A DNA stretch of 64,000 nucleotides from Blasia pusilla. Its lineage: Eukaryota > Marchantiophyta > Marchantiopsida > Blasiales. The notes below the pieces were generated by a model, which saw only the letters and a program-made list of their open reading frames with translations, was not told where the DNA came from and did not search any database. Positions 48,119 through 59,300 of this stretch are shown piece by piece (position 1 is the stretch's first letter; each line of letters begins with the position of its first letter). The DNA lies in assembly GCA_050084515.1 (NCBI GenBank), contig CM114275.1, positions 22,816,001 to 22,880,000 on the forward strand. The letters run 5' to 3'. The translations under genes and the position numbers were made by a program.

Positions 48119-48845
48119 TCAATGGGGATCGATCATTGTGTCGTACTGCTTGTGATCGACGACTTGGATCAAGAATAGAATCCACCAACAAATGGGAGGG
48201 GCACTCCACTCTCGCACACTCCCTCTGCAAAACCTCATGTTGGCACCAAGCTGGTCCACCAAAGACACGAGCGATGTGCTCGTGAACCTCCACTCTCCGC
48301 ATCCAACAACACTACTAAGCCAATCCATGCACGCACCTCATGTGCACTCGTCATCACGTAGGACCTCGAATCGCCCAAAATCGACACATATTTTCCAAAA
48401 TGTATGCTCGAAAATGGAACTCATGCTCTTGTAAGTGTTGCAAGATCCACATCATCTCCCAAAATAACGTGGATCGAGAGTCAACTAACCCGCTACCTCA
48501 TCCAACACTCGATTGGCAATGACACGTCCAACCTGCAATGACTAAGTCTATGGTCCCTACCCACTCCAAGTCTTGCGCCCCCAATAATGAAATATCCCTT
48601 GGTAGGGAACTCTGGTAATCCTAGATAGCGGATGCAGAAAACAAGTTGTGCAATCGGAGGCGTAACTGCGCCACATGATGAAGTGAAGCGCGTCTTGCAA
48701 CATCATCAATCTAAACGTACAGGTACCGCTGCACACGCACTCGTGCTTGCAAAACATCAACTAAGCCAGTGATGATCCCTCCAAAGAGATCCAACATGTG
48801 AATACCCTCCTTTGGGATGGGCCACACAATCGGTGTGGTGTCCAA
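48119..48845 (-). pseudogene. C5-cytosine methyltransferase-like domain, copy 2
   Basis: This aligns with 43461-44160 of copy 1. The minus strand shows HMLDLFGGIITGL (motif I), RYLYV, IDLVIAGWTCHCQS (motif IV) and YILEN (motif VI). The motif IV catalytic Cys (48522-48524) and the motif VI Glu, both lost in copy 1, are kept here, although the Pro before the Cys is Thr. The C-terminal part includes LLVDSILDPSRRSQAVRHND (48150-48220). It is truncated near 48119 and carries stops, so it is non-functional. Confidence 0.78.
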
Positions 48846-49221
48846 AGGGGTCATAGTAGCACTCACGACTACCTCGGGACCCTCTGACTTGGCATGCTAT
48901 GGTGCAAACACCTGACTCCACATCGTCTGCACATGCTCATCACATAAATGTCGGAGCTCCTCACTAGAGCCCCACAGCGGTACCTCTCCTCCACAGAATG
49001 ATGCGGCTACCAAAACACTGCTCTCCCTGGAAGTGTCAGGCGCGGGTTGTCCTCTGCATGGGCATGCCCCTCAATCAAATCAGAAGGCCACGTGATGGCA
49101 CTCCTAAAGTCACCATCTCTCTTGGCCGTCGCTGGATCACTCCACTTGTGAATTGAATGGATAATGAACAAAGTCATCCATCACCGGAGTGCCATCCTGG
49201 TCTGTAGGGCGCTAACTCCTA

Positions 49222-49560
49222 CTAGTAATCCAGGGAAAACCCCATCGAGTACAACACTGCTCCACCAACCAAGACGTCGTAGGACTCTACAGCGATCATT
49301 ATCGCCTTGGCTCGCACCACGGACTCATCTGTAGGATATCTCGGGTGAATCCTCATCATGACCTCTTGTTGGGTGATATATTGTGTGGTTCTTGCTCCAC
49401 CCAAGATGTCTGTATCAGGAATGGACAATGCTCCATATGGGCTCTCGTCAAGCCCAATCCTCTGAATGACGCTTTCCCCAACATCATGGGTTGGGCTCTT
49501 GAAACCAACAGGACACGCTACGGTCTAAAACTCTACCTCATGGACTCACCAATGGGAAGA
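49222..49560 (-). pseudogene. Gypsy aspartic protease remnant, copy 2
   Basis: This aligns with 44563-44894. The position of the DSGA active site reads VSRA (VLLVSRAQPMMLGK), so the catalytic Asp is lost in this copy, while copy 1 keeps it. The downstream block ESYDVLVGGAVLYSMGFSLDY is well conserved. Confidence 0.8.
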
Positions 49561-50061
49561 CCTCTCCCCGATTATCCAGTAATACAACATCAGGAGAAGC
49601 CATGGCACGCTCTATCGTGGGTCTAGCGAGCATCTCCGCCATCCTGGAAGCCGCAACCTACCATGAATCTGACGTGGACGGCCTGAGCATAAGCTCCAAG
49701 GGCAGGTCCATCACCTCCTCTGCAATCACCCATGAGTATGACGTAGGAACACCAACTCCACGCTCATATAGCATAGCCAGTCGGAAAACCTCGGCGGACG
49801 TACCTCCCAACGTCATAACATTGGAAGCAGAAAATAAAGGAGCGCAGTACACAATAGTGGACGCTCCCAATAGCATGCTTGACACATTCTCCTCATGAGC
49901 ATCAACAATAGGAGTCTTTGCACTCGCTTCTCCCATTGCCCTCCGTGCTTGCACACCAACAACATCACCAACTCTCTAAGAACTCTGATCAAGACCCATC
50001 GATGGGGTCCTCATCGCCTCAAAAAATGTGAAAGACTCAGGAAGCCTAGTGTGTTTCCTGG

Positions 50062-50066
50062 CTTCC
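50062..50066. repeat. Target-site duplication CTTCC (left)
   Basis: CTTCC directly before the TGTTGCGACC start of the inserted chromovirus. It is repeated at 63659-63663 directly after the GCGCACGACA end. Five bp is the standard duplication length for Ty3/gypsy insertion. Confidence 0.92.
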
Positions 50067-50107
50067 TGTTGCGACCTTTATACCCAAACAACACCAAATA
50101 GGTGCCA
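50067..50107 (+). repeat. 5' LTR remnant of the chromovirus
   Basis: The first 41 bp align with the 3' LTR start at 50951 (shared CCAAACAACACCAAATAGG). The match stops after GCCA, where the internal deletion begins. Confidence 0.85.
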
Positions 50108-50121
50108 TTTTGCGTTCTAGA

Positions 50122-50265
50122 CGTAGAGCTGCCAAGTACGAGTACTCGGTCAAGTGGAAAGGCTACCATGTGAAAGAGGTGACTTGGATTGCGGAGGCGG
50201 ATCTTGAACACACGCAAGAAGCATTGCGAGAATTCAAATCGATGCAAGATAGGCATATGCGTTAG
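50122..50265 (+). pseudogene. Chromodomain at the end of a chromovirus integrase
   Basis: The 47-codon frame reads KYEYSVKWKGYHVKEVTWIA followed by EADLEHTQEALREF and a stop at 50263. YSVKWKGY..KEVTWI is the chromodomain core; an aromatic cage binding methylated histone H3 Lys9 is typical of plant chromovirus integrases, and the Tyr and two Trp positions are present. No start codon or upstream pol remains, so it is a relic. In the intact family it would direct insertion to heterochromatin. Confidence 0.9.
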
Positions 50266-50950
50266 TACATGGTGAAGCAAAGGACATAACTTATGACCAG
50301 GAAGCTTGGGTCGATAACCCGTTGTAACTAGAAATATTTAATTGTTGCAATAAAGAATGCATGGATTTGGAGATTCGATGCTTGTGATTGTGATGTTGAG
50401 TGTGGTAGTGCATGGCAATGAGTAGTTCTTCATATGCTTAGGATGTAAGTCAAGGAGGCTAAACAATGAGTATTTAAGGTGAGAGCTTGTATTTGGATAA
50501 GGCATCTAGATCAAGACCAAGTTTTGAAGTACTAGTCCAAGACCCTAACTTCGGTGGGACAGATTAGTATGTCTTGGGGTTTGTGGTGATCTCATTCATG
50601 TTGCATGAGTGAACTCAGTGACGCGCCTAAGTGGAATACGAGTGACCCAAAAGTAGTACGAGTTGGCTAGGTAAACAGGCGGTTGTTTACAAATAGTGAG
50701 TGAAGTGTTAGGTTGCAGACTTAGTTAGCTTATTTTGATAGTTTAGATTAGTCCTGCAGAATTGGTCTAGGCTAATTGAAGTGAAGAAGCTAATATTTCT
50801 AAGTGCTGCAAGCGACAACCTAACACTTAAGCCAAAAGAGGAATTGCGGGTTAGCTACCAGAACGTGATTCGATGTTAAGGGGTCGGCTTCCCAAAATTT
50901 AACATTAAAAAGGTTTGCGTTGATGAGACCATCAACCTTCTAAGGAGGAG
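50266..50950 (+). other. Chromovirus 3' non-coding region and polypurine tract
   Basis: About 670 bp without coding potential between the pol stop and the 3' LTR. It ends in AAGGAGGAGTGAG, a purine-rich tract directly before the TG of the LTR at 50951, the expected plus-strand primer. Confidence 0.75.
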
Positions 50951-51756
50951 TGAGTGTCGCAACCCTCATAACCAAACAACACCAAATAGGCGCCAAGCGC
51001 AACATCAGAACTCAAGTGGACTCACGCTTTGGAGAGGCGTTTGGAAAGGTCTCTTGGAAAAGTCCAAGAGACGAAACGCGGAAGAGAGTTGTGCGTTTCA
51101 TGCATTAGTGGTGGCGACCAAGAAACCTAGAACAAACGCGAGCCAAGACTTGAGATGAGTTGAGTCTTGGAAGGTTGGTTGCCAAAGAGGTGAGAACTAG
51201 TTTTAGAATACGACTAGCGTTTGGGGAATTTTACTGTGTTTTGGACCATAACGTTTATCCCCAAGATGAATTTGGGACAAATAAGGGCGCGTTGGAAAGA
51301 TTATCTTAAGACGCTTCCAACGCACTAAAGATTTCAGCAAACGCATAAGTAAAAATTGAGATATTGTCCGAAAACTATTGTAAAAGCAATCGGGTTGAGG
51401 GCCAATTGGAGAGGCCCGGGTGTCTTTCCCTAAAAATGGGGAATCCTGGAGATCCCCATAAGTACTAGTAAGGGAGGAGTCTCTCCAAGATGTTTTGGAA
51501 TACGAATCCCCACTTTGAGCACCAAACGGCGTCTTAGAGGCACAGGATGGAACGGGAGTTTGGCGTTGGAACTTGAAACCCAAACCTGATCCAAGGGAGT
51601 GGACTTTGTACGCCATACTTGGATTTCAACCCGAGATTCATTTTGTTCGAGTCTCTGTTAGGGACTCATTGGATGTCCATCAAAAAGTTGAAACCGCCAG
51701 GCACGAAACGCCGTTTGAGGTTCGTGAACCGACCAGAAAGTCTGTCCCAAGTCTTG
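50951..51756 (+). repeat. 3' LTR of the chromovirus, first part
   Basis: Starts TGTCGCAACCCTCATAACC. It contains no gene, though short minus-strand frames are open. It is interrupted at 51757 by the CACTA element after the duplicated TTG (51754-51756) and continues at 63446. Confidence 0.88.
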
Positions 51757-51786
51757 CACTAGAAGAAAAACGCGGCTTTTATGACT
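51757..51786 (+). repeat. CACTA left terminal inverted repeat
   Basis: 30 bp starting CACTAGAAGAAA and ending TTTTATGACT; it pairs with 63414-63442. The outer 8 and inner 10 bases match exactly. Confidence 0.9.
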
Positions 51787-52015
51787 AAGATTTGTATGAC
51801 TGGCGTTCGTCATGACTGCAACTTATGACTAGATTTTCTCTTAGTCATTCTTTAGTCATATGTTAATAAAAAGTACGGAAAATTAAGTCATTTACAAATA
51901 TGACTTGGTCATAAATCTACGTCGGAATATGACTGAGTCATATCCAAACATTTCCTAGGACTTAGATAGTCATTTTAAACGATGAGTGACTAACGAGATG
52001 TTATGACTTTATTGT
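51780..52015. repeat. CACTA left subterminal repeat array
   Basis: A dozen or so copies of TATGACT or its complement AGTCATA, with minor variants, in both orientations. In En/Spm the analogous subterminal motif is the TNPA binding site; here the heptamer probably plays that role for the TNP1-like protein (inference). Confidence 0.85.
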
Positions 52016-53818
52016 AGAAAATAATATTTAGTATAGAAATTAGTCTATGAAAAAAATTAATTTTGATTATTATATTTTATTCCTACAAGAATCTCATAGG
52101 ATTATATCCAAAGTAGGTTTGAAAAGTTCAATATTTTGGGGAAAGTGGATTTCCAATTTTATCATGTAGAAATATCTTTTACCATCTACCACATTTTTAC
52201 CTAAACCCTTTGTATTGACCTATCCTTGGATTTTTCCACCTAGCGAAACTCGTTGTCAATTTTCTTAAGGCAAGGAGACTCTTCAGCGTGAGAGGGAAGA
52301 GCAGGCTCTAAGTAGTGTGTATAGGGATCAAGGAGTGCCTACACGTAGCTACAGCGTAGGAATCACAAGAGATCAAGGCTCGCAGATAAAGGCTCACAAC
52401 GAGCAGTCACGCAGACGCAGTGTGTACACAGTGGGAAAGAGCGGCCTCAAAGTAGTCTGTTTAGGGATCAAGGAATGCCTACACATACGACAGGGCGGGA
52501 ATCACAGCAGATCGAAGCTCTGAGATAGCAGACATGCAGTGTGTACGCATTGGGGAAGAACACTCATTGTTCTTGTTGAAGGAACATAAAGACCACGGGA
52601 GAGCCTTGTGAGTACGAGAGAGAGGAAGAGCCTTAGTGAGTACGGGAGATAGGAAGAGCACTAAAAGTTTCTAGTGAAGAGTGAGCGGTCAAGGGCTACT
52701 GTATGCATTGAAGAGAACCAGAATGAAGAAGCAAGGAAGACCGTCGAAGCTAACGTTGGAGTCATGAGATTGAGTATGAGGAATTGAGGCGCCAATATAG
52801 TACAGTGCACGAGGTAGCAAGGACTGTCTGTTGTTACATTAGGAAGATTGAGCTTCACAACGTTGGCTCCGTAGCAGTTCAGCATAATTTTTGGACACTG
52901 AAAGGTAGTTTTCTTACCTCCCTCTCTATCTATTGTTCAAATGTCGAAGGGTTTCTCCAATTTTGATTGTACTGCGATCTCCACGTCAGGCTTCTAGAGC
53001 AATCGCGGAGTCTATAAACCCAAACCCTGGGCCGTGCAATTTGAGAGAAGACAAGGAGCCAGGACTATTTGCAAAAAGGCATCGAGAAGCATTGTAGCAG
53101 TTGGGTTAAGGATTAGTGGGATGAGAAGAGAGGCAAGGAAAGAGGGAGATAATTTTATGAGATTCCGACATGGAGACTTGAGGTAGTGAAGAAGACATAG
53201 ATTTTTGATTGCTCACTCTACAAACTATATTTGCAGTAGTTGCAACATTGCACTCTCAATTTAAGCATGCTGTCAAGTACTCCCGTAAGGTTCGCTGAGG
53301 ACTCCATAGAGTCTTAACATATGAGATAGCACTAACTAAGCTCCTTCCTTAACTCCAATTCGGACTCTTATTCCCATGAGGAACAATTCGGATTGATCCC
53401 TACTTAAATTCTTGTCGGTCACAATCAACCAATCGCCGAGAATTCAAGGTATCCCGAAGGTACTTGTACAATCCATCGCAACTCTTCGAGATCCACATTT
53501 AGTGATCCTTGCCTTTCGCCAAAGCTCAATCGATCTCCCTGAAATCCTACAAAAGATGCTATATTGATAAATTGACGGATACACTCGAAAATCAAAATGG
53601 AATGGATCAACTCGATCGTTGTTCTACACCTCTGCAAAGTCTAACAATCCAATCTACCTTGTGCCTCTCTCTCTCTCTCTGATCCTCAACCCTGAGATGG
53701 TGTGAGATCTGAACTTGGAATGGCCACACCAGTTGCTGTAATGGTTAGTAATGTACTCTGACTCACCCACTCCCTCACTTTCTCTACCCCCCTGAAGGCT
53801 ACTACCTAATGAGTACAT
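52016..53818. other. Noncoding insert in CACTA with tandem repeats
   Basis: No recognisable protein. At 52292-52555 a unit starting GGGAAGAGC / GGGAAAGAGC and containing AGGGATCAAGGA is present twice (about 125-140 bp each). A 29-bp unit with GAGTACG and GAGAGGAAGAGCC follows near 52602-52660. Small frames are open but match nothing I know. Confidence 0.5.
52292..52555. repeat. Two-copy tandem repeat, about 125-140 bp
   Basis: Both copies contain TAGGGATCAAGGA.TGCCTACAC, GGAATCACA.GAGATC and GCAGTGTGTAC in the same order. The copies differ mainly by a small indel near the CACAACGAGCAG segment. Confidence 0.75.
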
Positions 53819-54109
53819 TGTTAGAAATGTATGACACAATGGCAATGATACAATAACAAAGATGCGTATAATCTTTATGGAGAACTTCATGTACAATGCT
53901 CATCCAAGCCCTAGACTATATACTAGTCTGGATGATGGCTAGAGACAAGATAGTTTGTGACCAAGTGGCCAAGTAGCCAAGTGACCAAGTGGTCAAGTGG
54001 CTCCTTTAATGAAGTGGTTAAGTGTCTTAGTTAGATGACGGACTGCTAAGAGTAGCAGCATTTAGATAGTTCCTTTAACATATTTTAAGTCTGACACATT
54101 TATCTAACA
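53819..54109 (-). repeat. 291-bp LTR of a second copia element
   Basis: TGTTAGAAATG...TTTATCTAACA with perfect 7-bp inverted ends TGTTAGA/TCTAACA. On the minus strand the preceding AGTAGGAG is a short polypurine tract, so this is the 3' LTR of the copia remnant at 54.34-55.52 kb. No 5' LTR is present. Confidence 0.85.
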
Positions 54110-54343
54110 CTCCTACTGAGCTAGGATAATCTAGCTGGAAGAACATGTAGCTATCTACTCGAAAAGTGTTGTATCTCCCACTCAGTTGCATTTCCTACAT
54201 CCTAATATTTGGAGTAAAAAATAATGTTGGTCTTTAGATAAACTTTTAGTCAAAACATCAGCAGCGTGAACTGAGGATCTACATTCTTGTAGATGAATAT
54301 TTTGTTGTTGAATATGTTCTGATATGAAGAAGAATTTTAGTTC

Positions 54344-55520
54344 TTAATGTTGGATTTTGGAATTGGAACAAAAATTATTTGATAGTTGAATTGCAGCTTG
54401 ATTGTCTTCGTAAAGAATTGTTGGAGTTTGCTGTGAAAAACCAATCTCAACAAGTAAATGTCGAATCCAAAGTATTTCTTTGGTGGCCTCATTGAGGCCT
54501 ATATATTCAGCTTCAGAGTAGATAGGCAAGAATGCTTCCTCAAGGCCCAATGTACTGCACCTCCTGCCATGATAAGAACAAATTCTGAAATGGATTTTCT
54601 ATCATCTTAAGAAGAAGCAAAACTGGCATCTGCATAGGTCTGAAGAGTAAAATCATGGGTGGAACCATCAAAGGTGATACCCATATTGGAAGTTCCCTTC
54701 AAATACCTTAGCACATGCATGGTAGCTTGCCCATGCTCAATAGAATAGTTGGACATGTATTTACATAACTTGCCGACACTGAAAGAGATGTCAAGACAAG
54801 TCATGGTTGAAGCATATATAAGACTTCCAACTATCGTAGCATATGGATATTGCTGAAAGTGAGCAAGATCATCATTTGTAGGAGCAGATATGGGCTTGGA
54901 CAATGTTGTCCCACGCACAAAAGGGGTAGAACCTGTATGAAAATCTTTCATACCGAATTCTACAAGTTTTTCACAGATATACCTTTGTTGAGCAAAGAAA
55001 TCTTGTGACGTGCCCTGTCTCTTACCACTTGAAGTCCTAACAAGTGATGAAACTCTCCCATGTCAACCATTTTAAAAATGGACTGAACATGAATTTTAAA
55101 TTGTTGTAGCTGAATGAGATTACATGCTAGCATAGCAAGATCATCTACATATCAAAGACAATTATGAGTAATTTCAGAGAAGATCGTTTGTGATACAAAC
55201 AAGGATCATAAGTACTTCTAAGAAAACCTGCAGAAGTTAAATATCCATCCATCTTTTGATACCAAGCTCAGGGGGATTGCTTCAAGCCATAAAGAGCTTT
55301 CTTCATAATACATACCTCTGGACCTTGATCAGTTACCTCAAACCGGGAGGTTGATGCATGTATATGGTTTCTTATAGATCATCATGAAGAAAAGCAGTCT
55401 TGACATCCATTTGATGTAGTTCAGCATTGCAAACAGCAGCAATAGAAAGCAACATCCGGAGAGAAGTGATATTTATGACAGGAGAAAATATTTCTTTGTA
55501 ATAAATAATAAGAAGTTGTC
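54344..55520 (-). pseudogene. Copia RT/RNase H remnant (second family)
   Basis: Pieces in order on the minus strand: YKEIFSPVINITSLRMLLSIA and HQMDVKTAF (RT start, about 55.4-55.52 kb); YVDDLAML (near 55.15 kb, with an in-frame stop just before it); YATIVGSLIYASTMTCLDISF...HVLRYLKGTSNMGITF (54607-54951); and RNase H EAEYIGLNEATKEILWIRHLL...LYEDNQAAIQLS (54344-54550). Stops and frameshifts separate the pieces. The YVDD aspartates are intact. Confidence 0.9.
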
Positions 55521-55760
55521 GGAAGTCATCCCAAAGATGAGTATCTTGCTTCTAAATGGCAATTCTAGCAATCGAGGATCCACCACACCCATAATATCTT
55601 GGAAAGTACAATTAACAACCTCAAAAGCCAGATGGTTGGTCATAGGGACTTTGTCCATATGATCAATTTTGCATGTTGTATAAGGCGTGGTAAGTGACTA
55701 TTAACTAATAGGCTAGAAAATATATAACAAATAAAATAGTAAACAAACACTGATTCATAA
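55475..55760 (-). pseudogene. PIF1/Helitron-type helicase fragment
   Basis: The minus strand reads HLPRLIQHAKLIIW, then (after a one-base frameshift) KVPMTNHLAFEVVNCTFQDI MGVVDP, then FGDDFRQLL in a third reading. That matches the PIF1 helicase run LIIWDEAPM...AFE..DRT..DIM...GGDFRQ around Walker B, in which the acidic pair after IIW is damaged here. PIF1-like helicases form the helicase part of Helitron transposases and also exist as host genes. Only about 90 codons remain. The fragment runs directly into copia RT sequence at about 55515. Confidence 0.7.
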
Positions 55761-55920
55761 TATATATGAGTAAAAAAAAAGAATAAAAACATAATATAAA
55801 GGAAGTAAGTAAAATGCCAAAAAATTCTTAAACATAAACTTACTTGCAAGTAGATAATTCATGTTTGTGAATTGGAATCTTGAATTGAGAATGTGACGTG
55901 CGTCCTCCATCCAAGAGCTA

Positions 55921-55965
55921 CATTATATGACTGAATGATTTATGACTAATATGATTTACATGACA
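55921..55965. repeat. Isolated TATGACT cluster inside the CACTA
   Basis: Two TATGACT heptamers (55926-55932, 55941-55947) and near matches, the same motif as the subterminal arrays but 4 kb from the left end. Together with the array ending near 52015 this suggests the left subterminal region was split by inserted DNA. Confidence 0.5.
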
Positions 55966-56392
55966 TTTAAACGACTTCAAGTTATGGGAATCAGAAGTAG
56001 GTCTCATGATAGAAGACTAAGGTTCTCCTTGCATAATGTAGCCTATCCATTCATGCATTGATTCTCACAAGGCATCGATAAAATAACCAAATCAAAGGAA
56101 AGGTGGAGATTTTAGTTCAGACGCTGCATTCATCAATTGAGAATGCGGAGTAAAAAAATATATATGATTGGAAACTACTAATTGTCTAATGCAGGAACTA
56201 GAATAAAATTTTGTAGTCTCATATAGAAGAAAAGTAAATTCATCAACAAAGAAAGTGGTCATAAAGATTACTACAAGTAATCAACAGTGATTTATCTGGA
56301 GAGTCTTAGATTTCATAGAGAATGAGTGAACAAAACATGCACTACTGTAAGTACGTGTTGTCTACATGTAGGCATGAACGTCTAATATTAGC

Positions 56393-59300
56393 CTACAATT
56401 TCTTCAAATTTACTTCAGGCCAAAGTACTAAACCTCCAAGAGCATCATCTAGAGTGTATTGGGGTGGCATATCAGCCTTATTTGGCTGCCATAACTTATG
56501 ATCCAAGAATGCAAGATGCACAATCTTCAGATCCACCCATACCACCCCCGATGGGATATCACTCCCATGAAATTTGTGTTGTCCACTCAAGCCGGTTACA
56601 ACACCAGTGCCCAGAATTGTCCTACTGAGCTTTGGCTTTAGGAGTTGAACCTCATCTCCCACACGAATCTGCAAACCCAAGATCCTCGAATGAGTCTTTG
56701 GAGGAAACAAATGCATAAACTAGGTGTTGGACATATAACACAACACATTATTAGTTACAATTCTTTCAATTGAAATAATTAGCACTTGAATAAAGTTCTG
56801 ATTATCATGCCAAGCAAGAAAATTTTTCTTCAAGTCCACGTGCATACCTTCCCAGTGTATTTCTTGTTGCTTCCTAACTTTACATCGCTGTCATGTTCAC
56901 TACTTGCAGCTTGAATGGCGTCAAAATGCACTCTTGTAACACGTCTTTTTTTTTTCGGAGAAGACTCTTTCTCCCCAACAATGAAGCCTGCATAGTACAA
57001 AAGGATAGTAAAATAAAGGAAAGGCAATTTTGTTATGTTGATATAATAGATAGATAGAAGGCTACTGATATATAGCTATAATATCAGAGAGGGAAATATA
57101 CCAAGCAGGAGCTTGACATTTACTTGTTGTACATAATCTCTTGGTGTAAAAAATTGAAGATCTCTTTGAATCTATGATAAGTGTAAGGATAACAAGTGTA
57201 AGGATAGTTAGTGTAAGGATAGACCAAGGTGGAAATTGACATTTACTTGATGTACATAATCTCTTGCTGGAAAAAAATGAAGATCTCTTTGAAACTATAG
57301 TAAGTGTAAGGATGCACCAAGCTGGTAACTGATATTTACTTGTTGTACATAATCTCTCGCTGAAATAAATTAAAGATCTCTTTGAAACTATAGTTAGTGT
57401 AAGGATAACAAAAGTAGAGAGGGGAAGAAAAGGAAACCTGAGAAGGTTGTTGTTTTAGGCATGTTGTCAAAGAAAACAACAATACACAAAGCTGGAACTT
57501 CACATTTACTTGTTGTACATAATCTTAAACCATAATGCATTGAAGTTCTTTTTGAAACTATAGATAGGGTAGGGATAACAAAAGAACGGAGGGGAAGAAA
57601 ACCAAACCTGAGAGAGTTGTTGCTCTAGGGTTTTCAGATAGCGAGCAGGGTTTTGATTCATTTCCCTTCTTGACTATCACACAACAACAATATTTATAAG
57701 AAACTAAAAGAATCTGCACTTACAAAGGATACACTTTTTATAAATCAAATTAGGATTTTCTAAACTCAATACTTACGAGCTCGAGTTCCTTCAGTTTGCC
57801 CATCCAAGTCCCTTCATACCTCCTTATGAGCACCCAAAACATCTACTCCAATCTTTGAAGGGCCATCCTTGACACGAGCAAGATCTGCCATGTAATTTCA
57901 GAGGAAAATTTATCAATTTCTAAAAACTGCACCAATGCTTCAAAAGAAACTAACTTGAGAGAGGACTCTTACCTTCTTGCTGACTCATAATATGACTCTT
58001 AGAAGGACCACATGTATTCACTTTAGGTCTCTTCTTCTCTGAAAGTTTATTGATCATATCAACAAACATGGAAAAGGCCTTCTTTTGTTCTTTCTGGTTT
58101 TTTTCCAAATTCTCCTCAATCAAGGATTGGTTGATTGACATCTTCTTCTCGAAGAGGAGTTGGTTCCTCTCCAATTTTTGCTCAAGACCCTTCATGACAC
58201 CCATATATGCAGTCCAGTTCTTCTCTACCTTCAGAAGTTGAATGGTTATGCTTGACTCTGCACTCATCTGAAAAATAAAATGATATCCATATAGTTAGTA
58301 TGTTCCCTGCAAATACATAGCTCCAACTCCAGGCTATATCAATCTTTGTATGAAGATAAAAAAAACACTATCATAAGTCAGATTTAACTCGGTAGCATTA
58401 TACTCACTCGGGAACCTCCAGTGTAAAGGCTATCACTCACTACTGGTGTTTGCTCTTTAGGTTCTTTCGTCGTCAAGCGTACTGTCGCACCTCCTTCCTA
58501 TTAGTAAGATTGCATACAAACCAATATAATGAATATATCAGGTGGTTAAAAATCTACAATGTACTTACAAACCTCACAATACACGAGAAATAATTCACAT
58601 AATTATAGCTAACTTACAAGACTCTCTTGTTGTGGAATTGGTCCACTATCAGTAACACCTACATTGCTTCGTATGGTTGATCCACCTCTGCCCTATACAT
58701 GGAGAAACCCAACAATATAATTAGAATCACTAACATTGACAAACATTAACAATATGAACACCAAAGTGCAAAAATCATAAATATAAAAGTAATGAAAGCT
58801 AAGGATAACTTACAAAAATCCCCTCTAAACCTCCCCGTCCACTGTGATTTAAAGTCGTAATCTTTGATCTTGCGTTCGCCATCTTTTGGGCCTTCAACAT
58901 ACCCTCTTCAGAAAGCCAATAATCTACCAGACGGACCCATGCATCTTCCTTAGCATCAGGGTGGCAAGGGACATCAACATGAGCCCCGTTGGCCACCCAA
59001 TATGCTTTCATCATGGACCGATATGTTTTTAATAATTATGCACATTTTTTTTTTCAAAAAGTCCAAACATAAAGATGGTGCCCAAACATATGTGTAGGCA
59101 CTCTCAATGTGCTTGCGAATTGTTGCCACACTAATAGCCTCTTGCCTACTCATCTCGACACATGATAAGTCGAGATAGCGTAGGGTCCATACCTTTAGGT
59201 CATTCAACCATGGCTCATAACCGGGCACCTTCGTCTTTGGAACCCTAGTAGGCAAAAATTCACATCTAGGTAGTAGGTTTTGTTCCTTGTATTGAGCCAC

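Larger units (their letters stand above)
47600..50066 (-). mobile_element. Gypsy element with methyltransferase-like domain, copy 2 (first part)
   Basis: Same family and orientation as copy 1. It retains an LTR block, methyltransferase-like domain (48119-48845), protease remnant (49222-49560) and the upstream unassigned region. RT, RNase H, integrase and PHD are deleted between 48118 and 48119. At 50066 it is interrupted by another retrotransposon and resumes at 63659: copy 1 is continuous across the equivalent point near 45400. Confidence 0.85.
53819..55520 (-). mobile_element. 5'-truncated Ty1/copia element nested in the CACTA
   Basis: Minus strand: RT, RNase H, polypurine tract, 3' LTR. 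Everything upstream of the middle of RT (5' LTR, gag, protease, integrase) is absent; the truncation point near 55515 abuts a helicase fragment. The sequence differs clearly from the copia element at 6-11 kb, so it is a separate family. Confidence 0.85.
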
